A stretch of 52,603 nucleotides of DNA from Blastococcus sp. CT_GayMR20 (GTDB lineage Bacteria > Actinomycetota > Actinomycetes > Mycobacteriales > Geodermatophilaceae): the NCBI RefSeq assembly GCF_004570345.1, contig NZ_SPQM01000018.1, forward strand, positions 1-52,603, in the 5' to 3' direction. The notes under the pieces are model-generated. The model did no database searches, was not told the DNA's origin, and worked only from the letters and a program-made list of their open reading frames with translations. Below are positions 1 to 7,931 of the stretch, piece after piece. Position 1 is the first letter of the stretch, and each line of letters starts with the position of its first letter. The translations under genes were made by a program, and so were the position numbers.

Positions 1-60
1 GCCGACACCCCCGCCGCCGCCGACACCCCCGCCGCCGCCGACACCCCCGCCGCTGCCGCC
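1..60. repeat. 18-base GC-rich tandem repeat at contig end
   Basis: About three copies of an 18-base unit, GCCGACACCCCCGCCGCC, begin at base 1 and decay toward the glpX stop codon at 64-66. They lie downstream of glpX on its transcribed strand. Low-complexity repeats of this kind commonly end contigs. No gene is assigned here. Confidence 0.85.
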
Positions 61-63
61 CCC

Positions 64-1119
64 CTAGCTGTCCTCGTCGTTCCGGTCGAACGGGACGGCG
101 GAGTAGGCGCGCAGCTTCTCCAGCGAGTGCAGGCTCTCGATCGACCGGATCGTCCCCGACCGCGAGCGCATGACCAGCGACTGGGTCGTGCAGCCGCCCG
201 AGCGGTACTGCACGCCGCGCAGCAGCTCGCCGTCGGTGATCCCGGTGGCGACGAAGAAGACGTCACCGCGCACCAGGTCCTCGATGTGCAGCACGCGGTC
301 GAGGTCGTGCCCGGCGTCGATGGCCTTCTGCCGCTCGTCGTCGTCCTTGGGCCAGAGCTTGCCCTGGAGCGCGCCGCCCATGCACTTGAGCGCGCAGGCG
401 GCGATGATCCCCTCGGGAGTCCCACCGATGCCCAGCAACAGGTCGACGCCGGTGCCCTCGCGGGCGGCGGCGATCGCGCCGGCCACGTCGCCGTCGGTGA
501 TGAACTTGATGCGCGCGCCGGCCTCCCGGACCTCGTGCACGAGCTGCTCGTGCCGCGGGCGGTCGAGGATGCACACCGTGACGTCGCCGGGGGAGCTCTT
601 CTTGGCCTTGGCGATGCGCTTGATGTTCTCGGCGACCGGGGCGGTGATGTCGACGACGTCCGCGGCGGCCGGGCCGGTCGCCAGCTTCTCCATGTAGAAG
701 ACCGCCGACGGGTCGTACATGGCCCCGCGGTCGGCGACCGCCATGACGGCGATCGCGTTGGGCATGCCCTTGGCCATGAGGGTCGTGCCGTCGATCGGGT
801 CGACCGCGACGTCGCACTCCGGGCCCTGGCCGTCACCGACCTGCTCGCCGTTGTAGAGCATCGGCGCCTCGTCCTTCTCCCCCTCCCCGATGACGACGAC
901 GCCGTTCATGCTGACCGTGCCGATGAGGGCGCGCATGGCGTCCACGGCCGCCCCGTCACCGCCGTTCTTGTCACCGCGGCCCACCCACCGGCCCGCCGCC
1001 ATCGCGGCGGCCTCGGTCACCCGGACCAGCTCGAGGGCGAGGTTGCGGTCGGGCGCCGGCCGGTCGGTGCTGAATCCGCGGCTCGTGGCACGGGGGCCTT
1101 CGGGGAGTGGCAGCGACAC
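64..1119 (-). CDS. glpX: Fructose-1,6-bisphosphatase, class II (GlpX)
   Basis: Hydrolyses fructose-1,6-bisphosphate to fructose-6-phosphate in cytosolic gluconeogenesis. It is 351 aa, close to the usual 330-345 aa of the family plus a short N-terminal extension. Visible family motifs are [14 protein letters not shown] (49-62), GEGEKDEAP (78-86), the metal- and substrate-binding DPIDGTT (107-113) and the C-terminal [10 protein letters not shown] (230-239). The GTG start has GGAGG six bases upstream. It is divergent from a DUF4245 gene across 74 bases, an arrangement also known beside mycobacterial glpX, which supports the call. The gene is complete and looks functional; it ends just inside the tandem repeat at the contig edge. 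Confidence 0.97.
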   Translation of the reverse strand: MSLPLPEGPRATSRGFSTDRPAPDRNLALELVRVTEAAAMAAGRWVGRGDKNGGDGAAVDAMRALIGTVSMNGVVVIGEGEKDEAPMLYNGEQVGDGQGPECDVAVDPIDGTTLMAKGMPNAIAVMAVADRGAMYDPSAVFYMEKLATGPAAADVVDITAPVAENIKRIAKAKKSSPGDVTVCILDRPRHEQLVHEVREAGARIKFITDGDVAGAIAAAREGTGVDLLLGIGGTPEGIIAACALKCMGGALQGKLWPKDDDERQKAIDAGHDLDRVLHIEDLVRGDVFFVATGITDGELLRGVQYRSGGCTTQSLVMRSRSGTIRSIESLHSLEKLRAYSAVPFDRNDEDS

Positions 1120-1193
1120 GGGACCTCCAGGGCGGGGCCCGGGACGGGGCCATGGGCGGCGAGGTGAGGGAGCGTGCCTGCGATCCTAGGTCC

Positions 1194-1817
1194 ATGACCG
1201 GAGTCGGCCCGACGAGCCAGCGCCCACCCCAGCCCTCCGAGGAGGTGGTGGCTCCGGCCGCGCCGCCGTCCCCGGCGATCGAGCGGGCGAACCGGATGAA
1301 CGCCGCGAACATGCTGCGGTCGCTGCTGCCGCTCGTGCTGATCTGCCTGGTCATCGTCGGCTGGGCGGCGTGGCGGCAGAGCGGGGACGCCGGCGTGCGC
1401 ACGGTCGATCCGTCGACCACCGTGCAGCTGGCCGCGGCCCGGGCGGGCTATCCGGTGCCCGCGCCCGAGGGGCTGGCCGACGACTACCTGCCGACCTCGG
1501 CGCGGACCGATGCCGGCAATGCCGGCGAGGGCGATCCGGTGACGCTCGAGATCGGGTACCTGACGCCGTCGGAGGAGTTCGCGGGCTTCGTGGTCAGCGA
1601 CGACCGGCGGGCCGAGCCGCTGGCCGCCATCCTGGACGGGGCGACCGAGGACGGCACGGCCGACATCGACGGGGAGACCTGGACGCGGCTGACGACGGAC
1701 CGCGACGAGACCGCGCTCTCCCGGGAGGACGACGGGGTGACGGTGGTCGTCTACGGGTCCGCGTCCGACGAGGAACTCGAGGTCGTGGCGGCGGCGGTGG
1801 AGACCGTTACCGGCTGA
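1194..1817 (+). CDS. DUF4245-type membrane-anchored protein
   Basis: Predicted 207 aa from the ATG at 1194. An upstream in-frame start at 1107 overlaps glpX and adds an implausible 29 residues. The N-terminal 40 residues are Pro/Ala-rich and cytosolic-looking, followed by a single membrane segment at about 42-60 (RSLLPLVLICLVIVGWAAW) and an extracytoplasmic domain of about 145 residues rich in Asp, Glu and Thr. In actinobacteria a DUF4245 protein is the standard divergent neighbour of glpX, and the layout (short tail, one membrane segment, beta-rich domain) agrees. The function of this family is not known to me. No catalytic motif is visible. Confidence 0.8.
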   Translation: MTGVGPTSQRPPQPSEEVVAPAAPPSPAIERANRMNAANMLRSLLPLVLICLVIVGWAAWRQSGDAGVRTVDPSTTVQLAAARAGYPVPAPEGLADDYLPTSARTDAGNAGEGDPVTLEIGYLTPSEEFAGFVVSDDRRAEPLAAILDGATEDGTADIDGETWTRLTTDRDETALSREDDGVTVVVYGSASDEELEVVAAAVETVTG

Positions 1818-1861
1818 TCCGGAGCTGCGCCGATTAGGCGCTCGGGACGACGAATTGTGCT

Positions 1862-1950
1862 CTATATCACGACCTGATATCGGGTCGGTGCGCCGCGTGT
1901 CGACACGCGCTGTCTCGCGGGACTCTTCCGCCCCACCAGTCACGCGAGAC
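1862..1950. promoter_or_regulatory. Cluster of inverted repeats upstream of small hypothetical gene
   Basis: Three nested symmetries lie in the leader of the next gene. ATATCACGACCTGATAT is at about 1864-1880. A perfect 16-base palindrome, CGCGTGTCGACACGCG, is at 1894-1909. An 8-base inverted repeat has arms GTCTCGCG (1912-1919) and CGCGAGAC (1943-1950). They could be operators or mRNA structure; no regulator is identified. The mirror is at 50654-50742. Confidence 0.5.
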
Positions 1951-1977
1951 ACTCGCGCACCCCTCGAAGGAGACCCC

Positions 1978-2307
1978 ATGGCACCTCGTGCGTCCTGCCC
2001 CGGCGGCGACCACCGGCCCCCGTCCACCGGCGGTTCGTGTGCCTGCGGGATGGTGACCAGGATCAAGAGCAGCAAGCCGGTACGGACCGTGATCAAGCCC
2101 ATCGTGCCGCCGGACGTCCGCGACGCCCTCGCCCGCTGCCTCTACGACGGTCCCGGCGACCCGCTGGCCCCCGACGCCACCGACCCCCGCCCCGACGACA
2201 TGCGCATGTCCGGCATCCTGCGGCGCCGTGCCGACCGGATGATCGCGGCGCTGGCCGCGGCCGGCCTGATGGTCACCGCGGACGGCGAGCTGAGCCGGGC
2301 GGCCTGA
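1978..2307 (+). CDS. Small Cys-containing hypothetical protein
   Basis: 109 aa from the ATG at 1978, chosen because GAAGGAGA (1966-1973) lies four bases upstream; an earlier in-frame ATG at 1855 lacks a ribosome site. The N-terminus has Cys7, Cys21 and Cys23 in a Gly/Pro/His-rich stretch (CPGGDH...GGSCACG) that could bind a metal. The remainder is basic and then helical (ILRRRADRMIAALAAAGLMV). There is no membrane segment and I recognise no family. It sits between the DUF4245 gene and convergent xseB, sharing a terminator-like hairpin with xseB. The unusually palindromic leader suggests it is regulated. Confidence 0.7.
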   Translation: MAPRASCPGGDHRPPSTGGSCACGMVTRIKSSKPVRTVIKPIVPPDVRDALARCLYDGPGDPLAPDATDPRPDDMRMSGILRRRADRMIAALAAAGLMVTADGELSRAA

Positions 2308-2313
2308 GCTCCG

Positions 2314-2353
2314 GGCGGACGACGCCGGTCAGGACCGGTCGGCGTCGTCCGCC
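2314..2353. terminator. Bidirectional terminator-like hairpin
   Basis: A perfect 13-bp stem, GGCGGACGACGCC (2314-2326) with GGCGTCGTCCGCC (2341-2353), encloses a 14-base loop between two convergent genes. It overlaps the last codons of xseB. There is no U tract, which is usual for GC-rich actinobacterial terminators. Confidence 0.6.
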
Positions 2354-2550
2354 GGGGCAGCGGCAGCCAGGCGCTCGCGCGCCCGGTCCAGCCAGTGCTG
2401 GCAGAGCGTGGCGAGCTCCTCGCCCCGCTCCCACAGGGCCAGGGACTCCTCCAACGTCAGCCCGCCCGCCTCGAGCCGGCGGACGACGTCGGCGAGCTCC
2501 TCACGGGCCTGCTCGTAGGTGGTCGTCGGCTCGGCGTCGGGTGTCGTCAC
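2329..2550 (-). CDS. xseB: Exodeoxyribonuclease VII small subunit
   Basis: 73 aa, typical for XseB. This is the small helical subunit that coats the large subunit of exonuclease VII, which degrades single-stranded DNA to oligonucleotides. The core [36 protein letters not shown] is the family's two-helix signature. The GTG start at 2550 overlaps the xseA stop in a GTGA, so the pair is translationally coupled, with xseA first. The C-terminal tail ([12 protein letters not shown]) is low-complexity. Confidence 0.95.
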   Translation of the reverse strand: MTTPDAEPTTTYEQAREELADVVRRLEAGGLTLEESLALWERGEELATLCQHWLDRARERLAAAAPADDADRS

Positions 2551-3782
2551 GGTTCGTCATCCTCCCCGCCGCTCCTGCGGTCCACGCGCACCGGCACCCG
2601 CCCGCCGGCCACCCGGACGCGCAGCAGCTCGCCGTCGGACACCTCGGCCGGGTCACGGACCAGGGAGCCGTCGGCGCGCTGGACGACGGCGTAGCCACGC
2701 TCGAGCGTGGCGGCGGGCGAGAGGGCGGCGACGCGGGCGCGGGCGTGCTCGAGGTCCCTCTCGGCCCCCTCGACGCGGTGCACGAGCGTGCGGCGGGCGC
2801 GCGTGCGCAGCGCCATGACGTCGTCCACCCGCCCGTGCAGGATGCGGTCGGGGGAGGCGAGGACCGGCCGGCTGCGGACCGACTCGAGCCAGCGCTCCTG
2901 CTGCTCGACGCGGCCGGTGACCACGTGGCGGGCACGGGAGCGCAGGGCCTCGACCAGGCGCCGCTGCTCGCCGATCTCGGGCACGATGCGGTGCGCCGCG
3001 TCGGTGGGGGTGGCCGCGCGGACGTCGGCGACGTGGTCGACCAGCGTCGTGTCGGTCTCGTGCCCGACGGCGGTGACGACGGGCGTGCGGGTCGCCGCTA
3101 TCGCGCGCACCAGCCCCTCGTCGGAGAACGGCAGCAGGTCCTCGACCGAGCCGCCGCCCCGGGCGATCACGATGACCTCGACGTCGGGGTGGGCGTCGAG
3201 CCGGCGGAGGCCCTCCATGACGTTGGCCGCCGCCTGCGGACCCTGGACGGCGCAGTTGTGCATCTCGAAGCGGACGGCGGGCCAGCGCCGGCGCGCGGTC
3301 ACCAGGACGTCGCGCTCGGCGGCGCTGTCGCGGCCGGTGATCACGCCCACGACGGCGGGCGCGAACGGCAGCGGCCGCTTGCGGACGGCGTCGAAGAGCC
3401 CCTCGGCCGCCAGCAGCTGACGGATGCGCTCGATGCGGGCGAGCAGCTCACCGAGCCCGACCGCGCGGATCTCGGTGGCGCGCAGGGAGAAGGTGCCGCG
3501 CGCGACGTAGTAGTCGGGGCGGGCGCGCACGATCACCCGCGAGCCCTCCGCGAGCTCCAGCCCGGGCCGGTCGGCGACGTCGCGATGGCAGGTGACGTTG
3601 ACCGACATGTCGGCGGCGGGGTCGCGCAGCGTGAGGAACACCGTGGCCGCACCCCCGCGGCGGGACAGCTGTGCCACCTGACCCTCCACCCACACCTCAC
3701 CGAGGCGGCCGATCCAGTCAGCGATCTTGCGTGCCACCGTCCGGACCGGCCACGGGGCCTCGGGGGATGAGGGGGAGGTCAC
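2547..3782 (-). CDS. xseA: Exodeoxyribonuclease VII large subunit
   Basis: 411 aa, near the usual 400-450. This is the catalytic subunit of exonuclease VII. An N-terminal OB-fold (about 12-110, with [25 protein letters not shown]) is followed by the catalytic domain bearing [14 protein letters not shown], the [15 protein letters not shown] motif and [26 protein letters not shown]. An Arg-rich helical region and a short C-terminal domain ([21 protein letters not shown]) complete it. It starts with GTG at 3782. It forms a two-gene operon with xseB and reads away from ispH. Confidence 0.97.
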   Translation of the reverse strand: MTSPSSPEAPWPVRTVARKIADWIGRLGEVWVEGQVAQLSRRGGAATVFLTLRDPAADMSVNVTCHRDVADRPGLELAEGSRVIVRARPDYYVARGTFSLRATEIRAVGLGELLARIERIRQLLAAEGLFDAVRKRPLPFAPAVVGVITGRDSAAERDVLVTARRRWPAVRFEMHNCAVQGPQAAANVMEGLRRLDAHPDVEVIVIARGGGSVEDLLPFSDEGLVRAIAATRTPVVTAVGHETDTTLVDHVADVRAATPTDAAHRIVPEIGEQRRLVEALRSRARHVVTGRVEQQERWLESVRSRPVLASPDRILHGRVDDVMALRTRARRTLVHRVEGAERDLEHARARVAALSPAATLERGYAVVQRADGSLVRDPAEVSDGELLRVRVAGGRVPVRVDRRSGGEDDEP

Positions 3783-3813
3783 GCCTCCGAGCGTGCCATG
3801 CGCCGCTGACGCC

Positions 3814-5094
3814 TCAGGCGCCGCGCGGGGCGAGCGGGCTGGCGGCGACCGCCTGCTCCTCGAGCTTCTCCAGGCGGTTGCGCAGCATCCGCAGATACGG
3901 CTCCCGGGCGCGGGTGGCCTCCTCGTAGGTGAGGAGGTCCTGCACCGTGCTCAGCGCGTAACCACGGAGCCGGCCGCGCAGCTGGGCGACCGAGAAGCTG
4001 TCGTAGCCGTCGATCGGGGCGGTGCCGGCGGCCTGGGAGCCGGACAGCTCGCTGCCGCCCCCGGGGTCGTCGGTCGGCGCGGCCGAGGCCTCGCCGATCG
4101 CGTCGATCGCCGCGCCCTGCGCGATGGCGGCGTCCTCCTCGGCGGTGTCGCTCTCGCCGACGTCGGTCCGGACGCCGGTGGCGGCGGCGACGGGGCTGCC
4201 GCCCTCGTCGGTGGCGGTCGCGGGGCCGGCGTCGGTGTCGGTGTCCGTGGCGTCGGTGTCCGTGGCAGCGGGCGCGGCCTTCCTGGCGGCCCGCTTGCCG
4301 GGCGCGGCCTTCTTCACGGCCTTCTTCGCAGGCGTCGCCGGGGCCTGGTTCGCGTCGGCGTCGGTGACCTCGGGTGCGGCGATGCCCTCGTCGGTGACCG
4401 CGGCGTCGACGGTGGCCACGTCGCCGGCCGGGGTGAGCACGTCGACCGACGTCGAGACGTCGGCGGTCGGCTCCGCGTCCAGGGTGTCGGCCGCGGTGGC
4501 CGGCAGATCGTCGGAGGAGAGCAGTGCCGCCTCGAGCTCGGGGGAGTCCGCGTCGCTCACCGAGGGCGCGGTCTCGTCGAGACCCGGCGCCTGGTCGACC
4601 AGTTCGTCGATGGCGATCTCGTCGAGGATGTCCGCGGTGCCCGGCGACTCCTCGGCGAGCTGCTCGATCGACTGCCGGCCGTCCTCCACCTGGTCGGCGA
4701 GCTCGTCGATGACGGCCGTGACGGCGTCCGCGGGGGGATCGGCGGGGAGGGAGCCGACCTCGGGGTCGACGAGGGTGTCGGCGCTCGTCGGCTCGGCCGA
4801 GGCCCGGTCGAAGGCGGAGTCGCGGAAGCCGCCTCCCGCCGGTGTGTCGTCGACGTCGTCGTCGAAGGTCGCGAGACCCGGCTCGTCCTCACCGCGCAGC
4901 CCCGTGAAGAGCTCGTCGCCGCGGGCGACGAAACCGGCGTACTGCTGCTGCACCTTCATCGCCTGCTGCATCGCCAGTCCGATGAGGCGGACCGGCAGGC
5001 CAGGCAGCGTCTCGGGGAGCTTGCGTGCCTCGTCGACGACGGTGGCGGCCAGCCCGGCGGCGGCGCGGACGACTTCAGGAATCTCTCGGGCCAT
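3814..5094 (-). CDS. Lipid-droplet-associated-type protein with acidic and Lys/Ala-rich region
   Basis: 426 aa from the ATG at 5094; an in-frame ATG at 5157 would add 21 residues with no family resemblance. It occupies the place of mycobacterial Rv1109c (between xseA and ispH), whose family is known as lipid-droplet-associated protein. Residues 1-60 form an amphipathic helical region ([42 protein letters not shown]). About 65-360 is Asp/Glu/Ala/Thr-rich disorder, broken near 254-270 by a histone-H1-like [18 protein letters not shown] stretch and a (TD)n run. The C-terminus, about 360-420 ([38 protein letters not shown]), is a conserved-looking helical module. Function by position and composition only. 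Confidence 0.65.
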   Translation of the reverse strand: MAREIPEVVRAAAGLAATVVDEARKLPETLPGLPVRLIGLAMQQAMKVQQQYAGFVARGDELFTGLRGEDEPGLATFDDDVDDTPAGGGFRDSAFDRASAEPTSADTLVDPEVGSLPADPPADAVTAVIDELADQVEDGRQSIEQLAEESPGTADILDEIAIDELVDQAPGLDETAPSVSDADSPELEAALLSSDDLPATAADTLDAEPTADVSTSVDVLTPAGDVATVDAAVTDEGIAAPEVTDADANQAPATPAKKAVKKAAPGKRAARKAAPAATDTDATDTDTDAGPATATDEGGSPVAAATGVRTDVGESDTAEEDAAIAQGAAIDAIGEASAAPTDDPGGGSELSGSQAAGTAPIDGYDSFSVAQLRGRLRGYALSTVQDLLTYEEATRAREPYLRMLRNRLEKLEEQAVAASPLAPRGA

Positions 5095-5172
5095 GACGCA
5101 CAGCGTGCCCCACAACCAGCAGCCCGACACGCGATGTGTGCAGATCCACCCGGCCATGCCACACGGAAGCGT

Positions 5173-5188
5173 GGTGTGCGATCACACC
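5173..5188. promoter_or_regulatory. Palindrome in lipid-droplet gene / ispH divergent region
   Basis: GGTGTG-CGAT-CACACC, a 6-bp inverted repeat with a four-base centre, lies about 45 bases upstream of ispH and 79 upstream of the divergent gene. It is a possible operator. The half-site spacing is shorter than in the CRP consensus, so I do not assign a regulator. The mirror is at 47416-47431. Confidence 0.35.
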
Positions 5189-5220
5189 GTCGGCAGACGG
5201 GCTCCTCCGCGTGACCCGCC

Positions 5221-5226
5221 TACCAT
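5221..5226 (+). promoter_or_regulatory. Candidate -10 box of ispH (leaderless)
   Basis: TACCAT fits the actinobacterial -10 pattern TANNNT and ends seven bases before the ispH ATG, so transcription would begin at or next to the start codon. The GGAGG that follows is only one base from the ATG, too close to act as a ribosome site, which favours a leaderless mRNA. The mirror is at 47378-47383. Confidence 0.45.
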
Positions 5227-5232
5227 GGAGGC

Positions 5233-6198
5233 ATGGCTGATCAGCGCGGACGCGTCCTCCTGGCCGACCCCCGGGGGTACTGCGCCGGTGTCGACCGCGC
5301 GGTGGTCGCCGTCGAGCGGGCGCTGGAGATCCACGGCGCTCCCGTCTACGTCCGCAAGCAGATCGTCCACAACAAGCACGTGGTGGCCACGCTCGAGCGC
5401 CGCGGTGCGATCTTCGTGGAGGAGACCGACGAGGTGCCGGAGGGCTCCGTCGTCGTCTTCAGCGCGCACGGCGTCTCGCCGGCCGTGCACGACGAGGCGG
5501 CGGCGCGGCAGCTGCGCACGATCGACGCCACGTGCCCGCTGGTCACGAAGGTGCACCAGGAGGCGAAGCGCTTCGCCCGCGACGACTTCGACATCCTGCT
5601 GATCGGTCACCGCGGGCACGAGGAGGTCGAGGGCACCGCCGGTGAGGCGCCGTCCCACATCCAGCTCGTCGACGGCGCCGAGGACGTGGCGAACGTCCAG
5701 GTGCGCGATCCGGAGAAGGTCGTCTGGTTGTCGCAGACCACGCTGTCGGTGGACGAGACCCTCGCCACGGTCGACCAGCTGAAGAACCGCTTCCCCGGTC
5801 TGCAGTCCCCGCCGAGCGACGACATCTGCTACGCCACGCAGAACCGTCAGCAGGCGGTGAAGCAGATGGCCGCCGAATGCGACCTCGTCCTCGTCGTCGG
5901 CTCGACCAACTCGTCCAACTCCGTGCGCCTGGTCGAGGTGGCGCTGGAGGCCGGCGCCCGCGACTCGCACCTCGTCGACTTCGCCTCCGAGATCGACCCG
6001 GCGTGGCTCGACGGCGTCGGCACCGTCGGCGTCACCAGCGGGGCCTCGGTGCCCGAGATCCTGGTGAGCGAGGTGCTCGACTGGCTGGCCGAACGCGGTT
6101 ACGCCGACGTCGGGACCGTCAAGGCCGCCGAGGAGCGACTGGTCTTCGCCCTGCCGCACGAGCTCCGTCGCGCCGAGCGCGCCGCGCAGGCCGACTGA
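5233..6198 (+). CDS. ispH: 4-Hydroxy-3-methylbut-2-enyl diphosphate reductase
   Basis: 321 aa. Last enzyme of the non-mevalonate (MEP) isoprenoid pathway, converting HMBPP to IPP and DMAPP with a [4Fe-4S] cluster. The three cluster cysteines are present: Cys17 (YCAGVDRAV), Cys101 ([11 protein letters not shown]) and Cys199 (CYATQNRQQ). The substrate-binding GSTNSSNS is at 223-230 and the IVHNKHVV motif near 44-51. It is divergent from the lipid-droplet-type gene and its stop is only four bases from the convergent rmuC stop. All key residues are intact. Confidence 0.98.
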   Translation: MADQRGRVLLADPRGYCAGVDRAVVAVERALEIHGAPVYVRKQIVHNKHVVATLERRGAIFVEETDEVPEGSVVVFSAHGVSPAVHDEAAARQLRTIDATCPLVTKVHQEAKRFARDDFDILLIGHRGHEEVEGTAGEAPSHIQLVDGAEDVANVQVRDPEKVVWLSQTTLSVDETLATVDQLKNRFPGLQSPPSDDICYATQNRQQAVKQMAAECDLVLVVGSTNSSNSVRLVEVALEAGARDSHLVDFASEIDPAWLDGVGTVGVTSGASVPEILVSEVLDWLAERGYADVGTVKAAEERLVFALPHELRRAERAAQAD

Positions 6199-6202
6199 GC
6201 TC

Positions 6203-7294
6203 CTAGCCGTCCGTCCCGTTCCGGGTCGCCGGCACGTCGTCGTCCTCGTCGGCATCGTCGGGGAGCGGCGGCTGCGCGGGGCGCAGGCTGCGCACGGTCG
6301 CCTCGACAGGTACGGGAGTCGGGACCGGGCTCTCGGCGATGCCGAGGTCGTCGAACCGCCGGGCTGCGGTCAGCACCGAGCTCTCGTAGGAGCCGACCGT
6401 CTCGTTGAAGCGCGTCATGGTCGTGCCGAGCGCTGCGCCCAGCCGCGTGAGGTGCCCGGACAACGTGCTGAGCCGGGCGTGCAGCCGGCGACCCACCTCG
6501 AGCACCTGGTCGGCGTCGCGGGCCAGCCGCTCCTGCCGCCACGAGTACGCGACGGTCCGCAGCAGGGCCAGCAGGGTGCTGGGCGTCGCGATGACGACGT
6601 CCTTGGCGAACCCGTGCTCCAGCAGGCCCGGCTCGGCCTCGAGCGCGGTCATGAGGAAGCCGTCGGACGGGACGAACAGCACGGTGAACGGTGCCGCGGG
6701 GCGGAAGGCCGTCGGATAGCGGCGGGCTGCCAGCGCGTCGACGTGGGCCCTCAGCTGCCGGGCGTGCATCGCGACCCGCTGGACGCGCACCGCCTCCTCC
6801 GTCGCCTGGACCGCCTCGATGTAGCCGGTGAAGGGCACCTTCGCGTCGACGACGACCTGTCGGCCGTCGGCGAGGGTGACCACGAGGTCGGGGCGCACGC
6901 CGGCGCCGGCGTCGTTCGTGCCCGAGGGCTGCTCCACGAAGTCGCAGTGCTCGACCAGACCGGCGACCTCGACGACCCGGCGGAGCTGCACCTCACCCCA
7001 GCGCCCCCGCACGTGCGGCGTGCGCAGCGCGGTCACCAGCGCCGCCGTCTCCTGCTTCAGCTGGGTGGACGCGCTGCCGACGGTGCCCATCTGCTCGCGC
7101 AGCTCGCCGTGCGCGGTGGCGCGGGCGCGCTCCATGCCGGCCAGCAGCCGGTGCAGGTGGTCGAGCGACTCGTGCACCGGCTCGAGCCCGTCGTCCGGCC
7201 GCCGGCGCGCCCCGAGCGCGACGACGCCCAGGGTCACGGCGGTGGCCAGGAGTGCACCGAGGAGGAGACCGGTGAGCAGGGAAGCGGCGTCCAT
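6203..7294 (-). CDS. rmuC: DNA recombination protein RmuC
   Basis: 363 aa, on the short side of the RmuC family. These proteins carry a PD-(D/E)XK-like nuclease fold and limit recombination at inverted or short repeats. An N-terminal membrane segment (about 4-29, SLLTGLLLGALLATAVTLGVVALG) is followed by a helical, probably coiled-coil region (40-95) and the RmuC core. That core carries GRWGEVQLRRVVEVAGL, GVRPDLVVTLADGRQVVVDAKVPF, FVPSDGFLMTAL and VVIATPSTLLALLRTVAYSWRQE. The C-terminus is acidic and Pro-rich. The ATG at 7294 opens the membrane segment correctly. Confidence 0.94.
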   Translation of the reverse strand: MDAASLLTGLLLGALLATAVTLGVVALGARRRPDDGLEPVHESLDHLHRLLAGMERARATAHGELREQMGTVGSASTQLKQETAALVTALRTPHVRGRWGEVQLRRVVEVAGLVEHCDFVEQPSGTNDAGAGVRPDLVVTLADGRQVVVDAKVPFTGYIEAVQATEEAVRVQRVAMHARQLRAHVDALAARRYPTAFRPAAPFTVLFVPSDGFLMTALEAEPGLLEHGFAKDVVIATPSTLLALLRTVAYSWRQERLARDADQVLEVGRRLHARLSTLSGHLTRLGAALGTTMTRFNETVGSYESSVLTAARRFDDLGIAESPVPTPVPVEATVRSLRPAQPPLPDDADEDDDVPATRNGTDG

Positions 7295-7394
7295 GCTCGG
7301 CAGGGTGCCGGACGGGGGTGACAGTTCCCAGGAGAAGGCCCCCTGCGGGGTCCCGCCGCGAGCGTGCGAGGGGTGGGGGGCAGGGGGTCATTGT

Positions 7395-7931
7395 TCAGTC
7401 GGCCACAGGGGCGTGCGCGGCCTCGTGGTCGAGCAGCCAGCGCTTGACCGGCGTCCCCCAGCGGAACCCGCCGAGCCCGCCGTCGGAGCCGAGCACCCGG
7501 TGGCAGGGGACGAAGAGTGCGGCCGCGTTGCGGGCGCAGGCATTGGCCGCGGCGCGGACGGCCGCCGGCCGGCCGCAGCGGGCGGCGAACGCCGCGTAGG
7601 TGTCCGGACGTCCGGCGGGCACGGTCCGCAGCACCTCCCACGCCTCCTGGAGGAACGGGCCGGAGCGCTGCCGAACCACCACGTCGTCGATCGCGCGGAC
7701 GTCGCCGGCGAAGAACTTCTCGACCACGTCGAGGACCGGGAGGTCGGCGACGAGCTCGCTCCCGGCCGGCCGCAGCGACCGGTGCACCACGGGCAGCAGG
7801 TCGGCCACGTCGTCGGTCCAGCCGCCGGCGATCACGACGTCCCGCCCCTCGGCGTCGGTGTCGACGACGACGGTGAAGGGGCCGGGCGGGGTTGCCACCG
7901 TGGCATGGCGGGCGAGCGTGGGAACGGTCAT
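7395..7931 (-). CDS. ogt: Methylated-DNA--[protein]-cysteine S-methyltransferase
   Basis: 178 aa. A suicide enzyme that takes the methyl group from O6-methylguanine. The active-site PCHRV has Cys143, preceded by the Asn-Ala-Cys-Ala-Arg-Asn stretch and the DNA-reading helix with Arg126 (RPAAVRAAANA). The start at 7931 shares its A with the TGA stop of the Ada/AlkA gene (TGATG), so the two are co-translated and function together in alkylation repair. A much longer open frame upstream is only the shadow of that gene. Confidence 0.95.
   Translation of the reverse strand: MTVPTLARHATVATPPGPFTVVVDTDAEGRDVVIAGGWTDDVADLLPVVHRSLRPAGSELVADLPVLDVVEKFFAGDVRAIDDVVVRQRSGPFLQEAWEVLRTVPAGRPDTYAAFAARCGRPAAVRAAANACARNAAALFVPCHRVLGSDGGLGGFRWGTPVKRWLLDHEAAHAPVAD

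Noticed and set aside
1..60. CRISPR array
   Set aside because: The repeat units are contiguous with no spacers and are simple GC-rich sequence.
127..1167. 346-codon plus-strand frame opposite glpX
   Set aside because: Arg/Asp/His-rich composition with no family sequence; it is the third-base shadow of glpX in GC-rich DNA.
3727..5214. 495-codon Gly/Arg-rich plus-strand frame
   Set aside because: Antisense of the lipid-droplet-type gene. The low-complexity Gly/Val/Arg sequence mirrors the Asp/Ala/Thr codons of the real gene.
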